Shown piece after piece: positions 8,765 to 17,319 of a stretch of DNA of 64,000 nucleotides (positions are counted from its first letter, which is position 1; the number at the start of each line of letters is the position of its first letter). The stretch is from Roseibium sp. MMSF_3412 (GTDB taxonomy: Bacteria > Pseudomonadota > Alphaproteobacteria > Rhizobiales > Stappiaceae). The position numbers and the translations under genes are program-made. The DNA lies in NCBI RefSeq assembly GCF_030733265.1, contig NZ_JASHJI010000004.1:1-64000 (forward strand), read 5' to 3'. The notes beneath the pieces were generated by a model. That model was not told the origin of the DNA, did not search any database, and worked only from the letters and a program-made list of their open reading frames with translations.

Positions 8765-9131
8765 AGACAAAAAGGGGTGTACCAGTGACGCGCGCGCTCC
8801 TCGCCGTTCCAGCCAAACACAGCGCGCGCCGGGACCGGGGAAGTGCAGGCCTGCCGGGTTTGCCTGGTGCCTCACCCCGCCCCCCATTGTCATCCCGGAC
8901 GTGCGCAGCGCGAGCCGGGACCGGAGAGGCACAAGCCTGTCGGGTTTACTGCTGCCTCAATAGCGCTCCCCGGCTCCCCGATCCCGGATCTCCGCTGCGC
9001 TGCGTCCGGGAGGACGAAAAAAGAGTGGGAGATATTCAGATGATATCTGCCCAAACGCCCTGCCCCCGCCAGAAGCCGTTCCGCAAATCCTCCCTCATCC
9101 CGAGGAAGCGCGCAGCGCTGTCTCGGAGGAT

Positions 9132-9205
9132 GGGCGGCAGGTTCAGTGCCGTCTGGCCCATCCTTCGAGACGGACCTAACGGTCCTCCTCAGGATGAGGG
9201 TTTGG
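9132..9205 (+). repeat. 74-bp direct repeat, copy 2
   Basis: Near-identical to 8691-8764. The 441-bp offset between copies, and the unrelated sequence between them, argue for separate insertion or local duplication of a module rather than a simple tandem array. Confidence 0.85.
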
Positions 9206-9440
9206 GGGCGGAAGCGAGACAATGCCCCCGCCCGATACAGTCTACCCGGCCTCAACCTTCAACTGTGATCACCGGTTTGATCGGGGATGACATCAGAAAA
9301 TCCCGCCGTCCCGGCCTTGAGCCGGGACCAAAACACCACCTGTCTTCAAAAGCCCCCGGTTCCGGGCCGGGGCAGCGCGCAGACAACAGGGCGGTCCGGC
9401 TTCCGGGGCAAGCCCCGGACAGAAAGCGGGAGGTCCGCCG

Positions 9441-12400
9441 ATGACCTCTCACGTCTTGCCCGAAAGCCTGCACTGGGACGTTCCCCGGCATGCGGAGCTG
9501 ACCGTGACCTCGAATTTCACCTTCCTGCGCGGGGCGTCGCATCCCGAAGAGCTGGTGACACGGGCCGCCGAACTCGGGCTTGAAGCGATTGCGATCACCG
9601 ACTGGAATTCCCTGGCCGGTGTCGTCAGGGCCTATTCGGCGCTCAAGGAAATCAAGCGCGCGGCAAGCGAGGGCGGCGTGCCCGTGCGGTCCCATTCGCA
9701 GATCGACGCGTCCTCCCGGCAGCAGACGAACGAGATCCCGCCCCTGCCCGTGCCGGAGGTCCTGAAACTGCCGCGGCTGATCGTCGGAACCCGGCTGGTG
9801 CTCACCGACAGTCCCGTCGACTTCGTCGCCCTGCCGACAAACCGGGCCGCCTATGAACGGCTCAGCCAGCTCCTGACCCTCGGCAAGCGGCGGGCGGAAA
9901 AGGGCGACTGCCACCTGGAGTTCGAGGATGTGGTGAAGTTCTCCGAGGGGCTCATCTTCATTGCCCTGCCCCAGGGCGGCCACACGCAGGACGCGTTTTC
10001 CAAGACCGCCCGGGATCATATCCGCACATTGCGCCAGGAGGTTCCGGGCCACGTGTTCCTGGGGGCGGCGCCCCGCTATGACGGCACCGACCAGGCCTGG
10101 TTCCGCACCTGCGCGAAAGTGGCCCATTCCCTCGCAACGCCCATGGTCGCCGTCGGCGACGTCATGATGCATCACGCCGGACGGCGGCGGCTTGCCGACG
10201 TACTGACCTGTCTGCGCGAAGGCTGCACCATCGACGGGATCGGCACACGGGCGCTGCCCAATGGCGAGCGGCGGCTGAAATCGGCCGCCGACATGACCCG
10301 CCTCTACCGCCACCATCCGGCGGCCCTCCGGCGCACGGTCGAAATCGCCACGCGCTGCAGCTTCGACCTGTCGGAACTCTCCTATCAATATCCGGACGAG
10401 ATCACCGACGGGGAAGACCCTCAGGACCGGCTGGAGCGGCTGACCTTCGAAGGCCTGGAGATGCGCTATCCCGCCGGCGTGCCGGAGCATGCGCAGACCC
10501 TGGCGCACAAGGAATTGCGGCTGATCCGCAAGCTCAAGTTCGCCGCCTATTTCCTGACCGTGCATGACATCATCCGCTTTGCGCGCAGCCGGCACATCCT
10601 GTGCCAGGGACGCGGCTCGGCGGCCAATTCGATCATCTGCTACGCGCTCGGCATCACCGATGTCGGACCGGAAACGATCACCATGGTCTCGGAACGTTTC
10701 ATTTCCGAGCACCGGGGCGAACCGCCGGATATCGATGTCGATTTCGAGCATGAGCGGCGCGAGGAGGTGATCCAGTATGTCTACGAGAAATACGGTCGCC
10801 ACCGGGCCGGGTTGTGCGCCACGGTGATCCATTTCCGCACCCGCGCGGCCATTCGCGAGGTCGGCAAGGTGATGGGTCTGAACGCGGATGTGACCGCGGC
10901 GCTCTCCGGCCAGATCTGGGGCAGTTCCAACAGCGGGCCGGACGACACAAGGATGAAGGAACTCGGGCTGGACCTGGAGAACCGGCGTATCGCCCAGACC
11001 ATCGAGCTTATCCGGGAGATCATCGGCTTTCCGCGCCATCTCAGCCAGCATGTCGGCGGCTTCGTGATCACGCAGGGGCGGCTCGACGCGCTCTGTCCGA
11101 TCGAGAACGCGGCGATGGAAAACCGCACGGTGATCGAATGGGACAAGGACGATATCGACGCACTCGGCATCCTCAAGGTCGACATGCTCAGCCTCGGCAT
11201 GCTGACCTGCATCCGCAAGTGTTTCGACCTGATCGACAGCCACCATGACCGGGATTTCACCCTCGGCACCGTGCCCCAGGACGACACGGCCACCTATGAC
11301 ATGCTGTGCAAGGCCGACGCGATCGGCGTCTTCCAGGTGGAGAGCCGGGCGCAGATGAACTTTCTGCCGCGGATGCGCCCGCGCGAATTCTACGACCTCG
11401 TCATCGAGGTGGCGATCGTCCGCCCCGGGCCGATCCAGGGCGGCATGGTGCACCCTTACATCAACCGCCGCCAGGGCAAGGAACCTGTGCGGTTCCCGTC
11501 AAAGGAACTGGAGGAGGTGCTCGGCAAGACGCTCGGCGTGCCGCTGTTTCAGGAACAGGCCATGCAGATCGCCGTCGTCGCCGCCGGCTTCACGCCGTCG
11601 GAGGCGGACAAGCTGCGCCGCTCCATGGCGACCTTCCGGCGCATGGGCACGATCGGCCAGTTGCGCGAGAAATTCATCGCCGGCATGATCGAACGCGGCT
11701 ATGAGCTGGAGTTCGCCCAGAACTGCTTCGGCCAGATCGAGGGCTTCGGCGAATACGGCTTCCCCGAAAGCCATGCGGCGGCCTTTGCCATGCTCGCCTA
11801 TGTCTCGGCCTATCTGAAATGCCACTACCCGGCCGCGTTCGCCTGCGCGCTGTTGAATTCCCAGCCGATGGGCTTCTATGCCCCGGCGCAGATCGTGCGC
11901 GATGCGCGCGAGCACCAGGTCGAGGTCCGGCCGATCTGCGTCAACACGAGCCTTTGGGACAACACGCTGGAACGGCGCAGCGACGGCGCGCTGGCGCTCA
12001 GGCTCGGCTTCCGCCAGATCAAGGGCATGCGCGAGGAGGACGCCGACTGGATCGTGGCCGCGCGCGGCAACGGCTATCCGGATACCGAAACCCTCTGGCT
12101 TCGCACCGGGGTGCCGCCCGCGACGCTGGAACGCCTCGCGGAGGCCGACGCCTTTGCCGGCATGGGTCTCAGCCGCCGGGATGCGCTGTGGCAGGTGAAG
12201 ACCATCCGCAGCCCGAAACCGCTGCCGCTGTTCAACGATCCGATCGACGGTGAGGCGATCTTCGAGCCGGATATCCTCCTGCCCGCCATGCATCTCGGCC
12301 AGGAGGTGGTGGAGGACTATCTCGCCACACGCCTGACCCTGCGCGCCCATCCGATGGAGCTGCTGCGGCCGCATATCCCGCAGCTGACGCCCCATGACCG

Positions 12401-12830
12401 GCTGGCACGGCTGACCCCTTACGAGGCCCGGCGCGTCTGCGTTGCCGGTCTTGTCATCACCCGCCAGCGCCCCGGCACCGCGTCCGGCGTCATCTTCATC
12501 ACGCTGGAGGACGAGACCGGGGTGTCCAACGTGGTCGTCTGGCCGAAGATGTACGAGCAGTACCGGGCCGCCGTCATCGGCGGGCGGCTCCTGAAGGTGA
12601 CCGGGCGGCTGGAGCGCGAGGGCATTGTCGTGCACCTGATCGCCGATCACATCGAGGACTGCTCGCACAAGCTCACCCTGCTCGGCCATCCCAATGACGA
12701 GGTTTTGGGCCAGATGACCGGCAAGACCGACGAGGTGCCGGTCCACCTCAAGTCAGCCGCCCCCAAACCCCGCGCCATGCACCCGCGCGACCAGGCCAAG
12801 AAACTGTTCCCGAGCCGGGATTTTCATTGA
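9441..12830 (+). CDS. dnaE2: Error-prone DNA polymerase III alpha subunit DnaE2
   Basis: An 1129-residue C-family polymerase, the usual size for DnaE2/ImuC (shorter than replicative DnaE1). Order: N-terminal PHP domain (about 15-240, ELTVTSNFTFLRGASHPEEL), palm/fingers with the catalytic triad region DIDVDF at residues 430-435 (Asp430, 432, 434), GRGSAANSIICYALG just before it, then the helix-hairpin-helix part (GFRQIKGMREEDADWI, near 855) and an OB fold (GVIFITLEDETGVSNVVVWP) near 1015-1050. It performs translesion, mutagenic synthesis with ImuA and ImuB. GGAGG stands just upstream of the ATG. No SOS box is visible between the repeats and the start, so its control is unclear. Confidence 0.95.
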   Translation: MTSHVLPESLHWDVPRHAELTVTSNFTFLRGASHPEELVTRAAELGLEAIAITDWNSLAGVVRAYSALKEIKRAASEGGVPVRSHSQIDASSRQQTNEIPPLPVPEVLKLPRLIVGTRLVLTDSPVDFVALPTNRAAYERLSQLLTLGKRRAEKGDCHLEFEDVVKFSEGLIFIALPQGGHTQDAFSKTARDHIRTLRQEVPGHVFLGAAPRYDGTDQAWFRTCAKVAHSLATPMVAVGDVMMHHAGRRRLADVLTCLREGCTIDGIGTRALPNGERRLKSAADMTRLYRHHPAALRRTVEIATRCSFDLSELSYQYPDEITDGEDPQDRLERLTFEGLEMRYPAGVPEHAQTLAHKELRLIRKLKFAAYFLTVHDIIRFARSRHILCQGRGSAANSIICYALGITDVGPETITMVSERFISEHRGEPPDIDVDFEHERREEVIQYVYEKYGRHRAGLCATVIHFRTRAAIREVGKVMGLNADVTAALSGQIWGSSNSGPDDTRMKELGLDLENRRIAQTIELIREIIGFPRHLSQHVGGFVITQGRLDALCPIENAAMENRTVIEWDKDDIDALGILKVDMLSLGMLTCIRKCFDLIDSHHDRDFTLGTVPQDDTATYDMLCKADAIGVFQVESRAQMNFLPRMRPREFYDLVIEVAIVRPGPIQGGMVHPYINRRQGKEPVRFPSKELEEVLGKTLGVPLFQEQAMQIAVVAAGFTPSEADKLRRSMATFRRMGTIGQLREKFIAGMIERGYELEFAQNCFGQIEGFGEYGFPESHAAAFAMLAYVSAYLKCHYPAAFACALLNSQPMGFYAPAQIVRDAREHQVEVRPICVNTSLWDNTLERRSDGALALRLGFRQIKGMREEDADWIVAARGNGYPDTETLWLRTGVPPATLERLAEADAFAGMGLSRRDALWQVKTIRSPKPLPLFNDPIDGEAIFEPDILLPAMHLGQEVVEDYLATRLTLRAHPMELLRPHIPQLTPHDRLARLTPYEARRVCVAGLVITRQRPGTASGVIFITLEDETGVSNVVVWPKMYEQYRAAVIGGRLLKVTGRLEREGIVVHLIADHIEDCSHKLTLLGHPNDEVLGQMTGKTDEVPVHLKSAAPKPRAMHPRDQAKKLFPSRDFH

Positions 12831-12877
12831 ACTGAAACCTCCTCGAACTTTCCCTTCCCTCCGCTATACTTTCCTCC

Positions 12878-13900
12878 ATGGGACAGATTTCGGCCTTGTT
12901 TGCGCAAAAGGTGATTGATGTGGCGGTTGCGGGGGAGCCTTCCGGGGCTGTGCGTAGGCGTGCGCTGTACCGGTCCGTCGGCGTCGATCCGGATGCGGCC
13001 ATTGACCCCAAGCAGATGGTGCCGGACACGGACTACTACGCGCTGTGCGAGCGGGTGGCGCGGGAGGATCCGCACGGGGCCTCCGTGCCGATCCGGGTCG
13101 GGTCCTCGATGCGCTGTGACGATTACGGCGCGTTCGGGCTGGCCTGGAAATCGGCGATCGACCTGCGCGGGTCCTACCAGCGGTCAGAACGTTATGCCCG
13201 GGTGCTGACCAGCGTTTCGACCTATCAGTGCGTCGAGGAGCATGGCCGGTTCTTCATGACGCTCAACCGCGCCGGCGCGCGCCATCTCGGCATGCGCCTG
13301 TCGAACGAGCAGACGATTGTCGCCGTCACCCAGATCAGCCGGGAAGTGTCGAAAGAGCCGTTTTCGCCCGACGCGGTCTATTTCAAGCATTCCGGTCCGG
13401 ACGATCTCTCCGCGCATGAAAACTATTTCGGCTGCCCGGTCCACTATGATGCGGATCGCGACGCGATCGAGGTGTCGAAGGATCATCTCCTTGCACCGAA
13501 CAAGCTGGGCGATCCGAGCATTTCCGCCTTCTTCGATACCCACATGGACAGGGAAATCGCCGAGTTGCCCGAAGAACAGGAACTCGATGGCCGCGTGCGC
13601 AATCTCGTGTCGCGCGCCTTGAGTGAAGGCGTGCCGAATGTTGCCGATGTCGCCGCGCGCCTCGGCTTGAGCGGCCGCACCCTGCAGCGGCGGCTGGCGG
13701 CACAGGGCCACGCCTTCCAGGACCTTGTCGACGAGGCGCGCCAGGAGCTGGCGGTCCGGCTGCTCAGGCGCACGGATTACGCGCTCGCCGAAGTCGCGTT
13801 TCTCACCGGCTTTGCCGAACAGAGTGCCTTCACACGCGCCTTCAAACGCTGGCGCGGCGAAACACCGGCCAACTTCCGGCGGGCCGTCCAGCACGCCTGA
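12878..13900 (+). CDS. AraC-family transcriptional regulator (OruR/ArgR-like)
   Basis: A 340-residue regulator with an arabinose-binding-like N-terminal domain of the OruR/ToxR-type group (about 15-215) and a C-terminal AraC double helix-turn-helix (about 240-335). The second HTH shows the family signature in AEVAFLTGFAEQSAFTRAFKRW. It starts 47 bp after dnaE2 but has no functional link to it. It is followed by the NmrA-like oxidoreductase and DUF4345 genes in the same direction, which are plausible targets. No effector can be named from sequence. Confidence 0.85.
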   Translation: MGQISALFAQKVIDVAVAGEPSGAVRRRALYRSVGVDPDAAIDPKQMVPDTDYYALCERVAREDPHGASVPIRVGSSMRCDDYGAFGLAWKSAIDLRGSYQRSERYARVLTSVSTYQCVEEHGRFFMTLNRAGARHLGMRLSNEQTIVAVTQISREVSKEPFSPDAVYFKHSGPDDLSAHENYFGCPVHYDADRDAIEVSKDHLLAPNKLGDPSISAFFDTHMDREIAELPEEQELDGRVRNLVSRALSEGVPNVADVAARLGLSGRTLQRRLAAQGHAFQDLVDEARQELAVRLLRRTDYALAEVAFLTGFAEQSAFTRAFKRWRGETPANFRRAVQHA

Positions 13901-14029
13901 TCCCGGCAAACCTATGGCCGCCATTGGCCGGTTTGGCGCGGCGGATCAAAACTGTGGCACGCGCAGTCAATACCGCAAACGCCCGATTTTCTATCTCTTG
14001 GTCATCATTTCACCCAAGGGAGAAATCCA

Positions 14030-14857
14030 ATGCAGACCAGACCTACCCTCATCATCGGCGCCACCGGAAAGACCGGTTCGCGCGTTGCCAATCTTCTTGA
14101 TCAAAAGGGCGTAAATGTCCGGCGCGGCTCACGCGGCGCGGCCATCCCGTTCGACTGGGACAGGCCGGAGACCTGGAACCCGGCGCTGGACGGCATCGCA
14201 CGCGCCTATGTCACCTATTTTCCGGACATTGCCATTCCGGGTGCCGTCGAAAAAGTCGAGGCGCTTGCAGCTGCTGCAAAGGCAGCCGGCGTCGAACACC
14301 TTGTGATGCTGACCGGGCGCGGCGAACATCATGCCCGGCTCGGCGAAGAGGTGATCCGCGCCTCCGGCGTCAACTACACGCTCATCCGTGCAGCCTGGTT
14401 TGCGCAAAACTTTTCCGAAGGCTACCTGCGCGATCCCGTGCTCGACGGCGTGCTGCCGATGCCGGGCGGTGATGTTCTGGAACCGATCATCGATATCGAC
14501 GACATTGCCGATGTCGCCGTGGCGGCGCTGACCGAAGACGGGCACACGGGCCAGCTTTACGAAGTCACCGGCCCACGCCTCATGAGCTTCGCGCAGATGG
14601 CCGATGAACTCGGTGCGGCAACCGGGCACCCGGTCAGGCACATCCCGATCAGCTTCGAAGATTTCCGCGCGGGCGTCGCGGAGGCGGCAGGGCCGTTTAT
14701 CGCGGATGTCTTCGAGACAATCGCGCGTGAAACGCTCGACGGGCGCAACGCCCACGTGACCAATGGCGTCGAACGTGCCCTCGGCCGCAAACCGCGCGAT
14801 TTCGCCGAATTTGCCGCGAAAGCCGCCCGGGCCGGTGCCTGGTCCAATGCAGCCTGA
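14030..14857 (+). CDS. NmrA-family NAD(P)-binding oxidoreductase
   Basis: A 275-residue Rossmann-fold protein of the atypical SDR/NmrA group. The dinucleotide-binding motif IIGATGKTGSRVANLL is at residues 6-21. It has no Tyr-x-x-x-Lys catalytic pair in the usual place, as is common in NmrA-like proteins, which act as redox sensors or as reductases of small molecules. AAGGGAG precedes the ATG. A four-helix DUF4345 protein follows 25 bp downstream. This pair behind an AraC regulator recurs in proteobacteria as a stress- or xenobiotic-linked unit; the substrate is unknown. Confidence 0.8.
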   Translation: MQTRPTLIIGATGKTGSRVANLLDQKGVNVRRGSRGAAIPFDWDRPETWNPALDGIARAYVTYFPDIAIPGAVEKVEALAAAAKAAGVEHLVMLTGRGEHHARLGEEVIRASGVNYTLIRAAWFAQNFSEGYLRDPVLDGVLPMPGGDVLEPIIDIDDIADVAVAALTEDGHTGQLYEVTGPRLMSFAQMADELGAATGHPVRHIPISFEDFRAGVAEAAGPFIADVFETIARETLDGRNAHVTNGVERALGRKPRDFAEFAAKAARAGAWSNAA

Positions 14858-14882
14858 ACCCACAGTCGCGAAGGAGACCGAC

Positions 14883-15305
14883 ATGAACGCCTTGGTCACG
14901 AGACTGACGCTCGGTATTGCCGGCGCGCTCGCAACCGGGATCGGCGCGGCCATTGCGATGACACCGGATACCTTCTACGGATCCTACGGGATCGTGCTTC
15001 CTGCCAGCGCGGACCTCTACAGCGAATTGAGGGCACCGGGTGCCAACCTTGCCGTGCTTGGCGCCCTGATAGCTATCGGGGCCATGAAGGAACAATGGAC
15101 ACGGGTTTCCGCCGCACTCGGAACCACCGTCTTCCTCGCCTACGCGGCCGGCCGGTTGCTGGGTATCGCATTCGATGGGGTGCCGTCGGAGGCGATCCTG
15201 CTCGCGCTTGCGATCGAAGGAGTGCTTGGCGTCCTGTGTGCTCTGGCACTCAGGAGCACCAGACATCAGGCAGGCTGGAAAGACCATGCCCGGATGGCAG
15301 GTTGA
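14883..15305 (+). CDS. DUF4345-like four-helix membrane protein
   Basis: A 140-residue protein with four hydrophobic segments (roughly 5-28, 45-66, 72-95, 103-128) and the PxxFYGSYGI and ELRAPGANL features of the DUF4345 family. The start at 14883 follows AAGGAG; the longer frame from 14763 runs inside the preceding gene and is rejected. Function is unknown; co-occurrence with the NmrA-like gene suggests a membrane partner or shared regulation. Confidence 0.75.
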   Translation: MNALVTRLTLGIAGALATGIGAAIAMTPDTFYGSYGIVLPASADLYSELRAPGANLAVLGALIAIGAMKEQWTRVSAALGTTVFLAYAAGRLLGIAFDGVPSEAILLALAIEGVLGVLCALALRSTRHQAGWKDHARMAG

Positions 15306-15402
15306 CCTGCGTTTCCAACCACGAAAGCCACGAAGCGGTCCGCGCATCCACGCGAGCCGCTTCGGCTCTGTTGAGCACACGGTCTTGCCATGCCGCTTCC
15401 CG

Positions 15403-16212
15403 TCAGGACCCGTCCGGAAGAACCTCCAGCCAATCCAGGCCCTGGGCAACCCACTCGGCCGGAATGGAATGGCCTCCCTCGTGCAGACACAATTCGAGCA
15501 CGCGTCCGCTGCGGCTCCTGTCCCAGCGCTCGCAGTCAAGACGCCGGTCGCCGCTGTCGACGGCCCGGCTCTCACCCGAGACCCCGTTCAGCGTTGAAAG
15601 AATGTCAATTCCATCCGTTATTGCCATGGAATTGTAGATGCCGATCTCGTCAAACGCGACGACACCGTCGGCAAGGCCGTGAATGTGCCGCAGATTGACC
15701 GGCCCGCTCGGGCAGGTCTCCGGGTTCGATCTCCAGAAACCACCGGCGATGGGGGCATAGCCCCGGAATTCATCGCCCATGTAGCAGGCGACGTTCCACA
15801 CCGTGGAGGCCCCGCGCGAGAAGCCCGAGGCCAGCGTTCGGTCTTCATCGACCGGCCAGCGTTTGCGCACGTCTTGCAGCACGGCTCGAATGAAGGCCGC
15901 CTCGTCGCGGCCGGGTTCCGCCCTGCCCTCCCCGATCTGACGCCAATAGCCGCGCTCGGCAAAAGGCGCGATGAAAAGAGCGTTGCGGCCGGTCACGCCG
16001 TTGACCATCGCCTTGTTGCGGAAAGTGGCTTCCGGCGAACTGTTCCAGCCGTGGAAATAGACGACGAGTGCAAGGGGGGATTTGCCGTCCCAGCCATCCG
16101 GTGCTGCCGCAAGGTAATACCCGCCCGCAACCTCGCAACGCGTCTGGGGGCCGCAGGCGAGTGCGGGCAGCGAAATAACGAGAAGGAAGACCGACAACAA
16201 AAACGCGCGCAT
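15403..16212 (-). CDS. Secreted polyhydroxybutyrate depolymerase-like alpha/beta hydrolase (LpqC type)
   Basis: A 269-residue precursor. The start at 16212 gives a signal peptide (MRAFLLSVFLLVISLPALA) directly followed by the mature CGPQTRCEV; the frame extends 84 codons upstream without a translation signal. The oxyanion strand reads VVYFHGWNSS, the nucleophile elbow is GFSRGAS (a G-x-S-x-G variant) and a late His sits in HEGGHSIP. This matches the LpqC/PHB-depolymerase-like esterase family. Substrate may be a polyester, a feruloyl ester or another ester. An export signal places it in the periplasm or outside, possibly lipid-anchored because the mature protein begins with Cys. Confidence 0.75.
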   Translation of the reverse strand: MRAFLLSVFLLVISLPALACGPQTRCEVAGGYYLAAAPDGWDGKSPLALVVYFHGWNSSPEATFRNKAMVNGVTGRNALFIAPFAERGYWRQIGEGRAEPGRDEAAFIRAVLQDVRKRWPVDEDRTLASGFSRGASTVWNVACYMGDEFRGYAPIAGGFWRSNPETCPSGPVNLRHIHGLADGVVAFDEIGIYNSMAITDGIDILSTLNGVSGESRAVDSGDRRLDCERWDRSRSGRVLELCLHEGGHSIPAEWVAQGLDWLEVLPDGS

Positions 16213-16444
16213 CCGGAAGGCCCTGATTGAAACCGGGCCGATCTTTTGCCGAAGACCGGACGCCTGCAAGGCAAAACTCCGTGAGTGTTCCCTTCCGCCC
16301 CCTGGTGCGATTTCGCACCTGACAGGATTGGAGCGCGTGGCAAATTCCTGCGCCGACCGGCAAAACTTCACGCTGTAATCTGGGTCACAGACCAAAACCG
16401 CGGCCAGAGATACCGTTGCGTCATCAACACTCAAGGAGAGAAAC

Positions 16445-16705
16445 ATGCCCGAAGTCTCGCTCAACTACGAAGAGATCAAATGGACCTATGAAACACTGGA
16501 CCGCAGCAATGGCGGCGACACGTTCGACTTCAATTTCAAGAACGCCGGCAGCAAAGATGCCGAGGAAGGATTCGATCCGGAGTTTTCCGCAGACGGCGCG
16601 TCCGGTGACACGGATATTGCCATCGAAGAACTGACCATCGCTCATGAGCATATCGAACGTCCTCATGACGCCGACACTCCGTTTTTCGATGACTTTTTTG
16701 CGTGA
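16445..16705 (+). CDS. Small acidic protein resembling the C-terminal strand of Hcp (T6SS tube) proteins
   Basis: An 86-residue, strongly acidic protein behind an excellent ribosome site (AAGGAGAGAAAC-ATG). Its first 20 residues (MPEVSLNYEEIKWTYETLD) resemble the closing segment of type VI secretion Hcp proteins, which typically read like VSLNYxKIxWTY followed by a Gly-rich turn. The rest is Asp/Glu-rich and probably disordered. No other T6SS gene lies in the window. It may be a truncated or repurposed Hcp remnant, a small independent protein, or coincidence. It lies between the esterase (divergent) and a MITE-like element. Confidence 0.5.
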   Translation: MPEVSLNYEEIKWTYETLDRSNGGDTFDFNFKNAGSKDAEEGFDPEFSADGASGDTDIAIEELTIAHEHIERPHDADTPFFDDFFA

Positions 16706-16888
16706 CCAGACTTTTGCAACGCCCGGGATTGCCGCTCGTTTTTGGCCCCGGGGCTATCTGATTGATACATTGCGATTTTTCAAAACTGAATTTTTTTAGG
16801 CTTGCCCGTTGGCCCATCCGGATAGCACCAGACATCGCGCGCACAGTCTGCCTTGTGCAAGGCAATAGCCGGCAAGGGCCCTTTGTAA

Positions 16889-17160
16889 CTTAGGGTACGG
16901 ACCCCTTAATGAAGTCAATTTGGTTTGGATCGTTTTGACCAACTGCGAGAAGTGAAAGCGCAGGAAATGTGGTGCATTTTCAAGCCTTTCGCGACGCTGC
17001 AGATGGCTGAAACGGCCAAATCCGAAGGACGGCAAAATGGCCTCACCTCGCAGCGTCACCGCGCTTGACCGGGCAAAAAGCCCGCTCTACTCACGCTTCC
17101 TCGCGAGATTTTGCCATTTCTGCCGCCAAATCGGCTTCATTTATGGGGCCGTACCCTAAG
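16889..17160 (+). mobile_element. MITE-like element, copy A (about 270 bp)
   Basis: Perfect 12-bp terminal inverted repeats CTTAGGGTACGG (16889-16900) and CCGTACCCTAAG (17149-17160) bound a non-coding body that recurs in inverted orientation at 57006-57276 with roughly nine of ten positions the same by eye. The body contains no convincing gene; an open frame inside it (minus strand) is conserved only because the DNA is. Size, inverted ends and multiple copies fit a miniature inverted-repeat transposable element or a deleted insertion sequence. No transposase is in the window. Confidence 0.8.
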
Positions 17161-17319
17161 GGGACTCGCCAAGGTTCCCATCACGGCGCGGCTGTCCCGA
17201 ACCCGGTTTCGGCACGGCCATGCGCGCCGAATGTCACACCCGGCACGTGCCGAAATCGTTTCAGTCCGGACTCATTTGAATGATATCCTTGCCCGTACCG
17301 ACCGCGACACGGAGCGAGC

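Larger units (their letters stand above)
8595..9440. repeat. Repeat-laden spacer between imuB and dnaE2
   Basis: This spacer has no supported gene. It holds a 74-bp direct duplication (8691-8764 and 9132-9205), two CGTCCCGG...GCCGGGACC REP-like palindromes (about 8628-8653 and 9308-9333), and two degenerate copies of a GCGAGCCGGGACCGG...GTCGGGTTT module near 8825 and 8910. Long open frames cross it on both strands but match nothing and follow the repeats. In most genomes dnaE2 follows imuB closely, so this looks like insertion and amplification of intergenic repeats within the cassette. Confidence 0.75.

Noticed and set aside
8671..9444. 257-residue frame across the repeat spacer
   Set aside because: Translation of intergenic repeats, containing the same peptide twice because the DNA is duplicated.
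9252..11453. 733-residue open frame antisense to dnaE2
   Set aside because: It is His/Arg/Gly-rich with no domain or ribosome site and mirrors the wobble pattern of dnaE2; an antisense shadow in high-GC DNA.
11499..12746. 415-residue antisense frame in the 3' half of dnaE2
   Set aside because: Composition typical of shadows and no translation signal.
16796..17059. Open frame inside MITE copy A
   Set aside because: It is preserved only as part of the repeated element and has no ribosome site; treated as repeat DNA.
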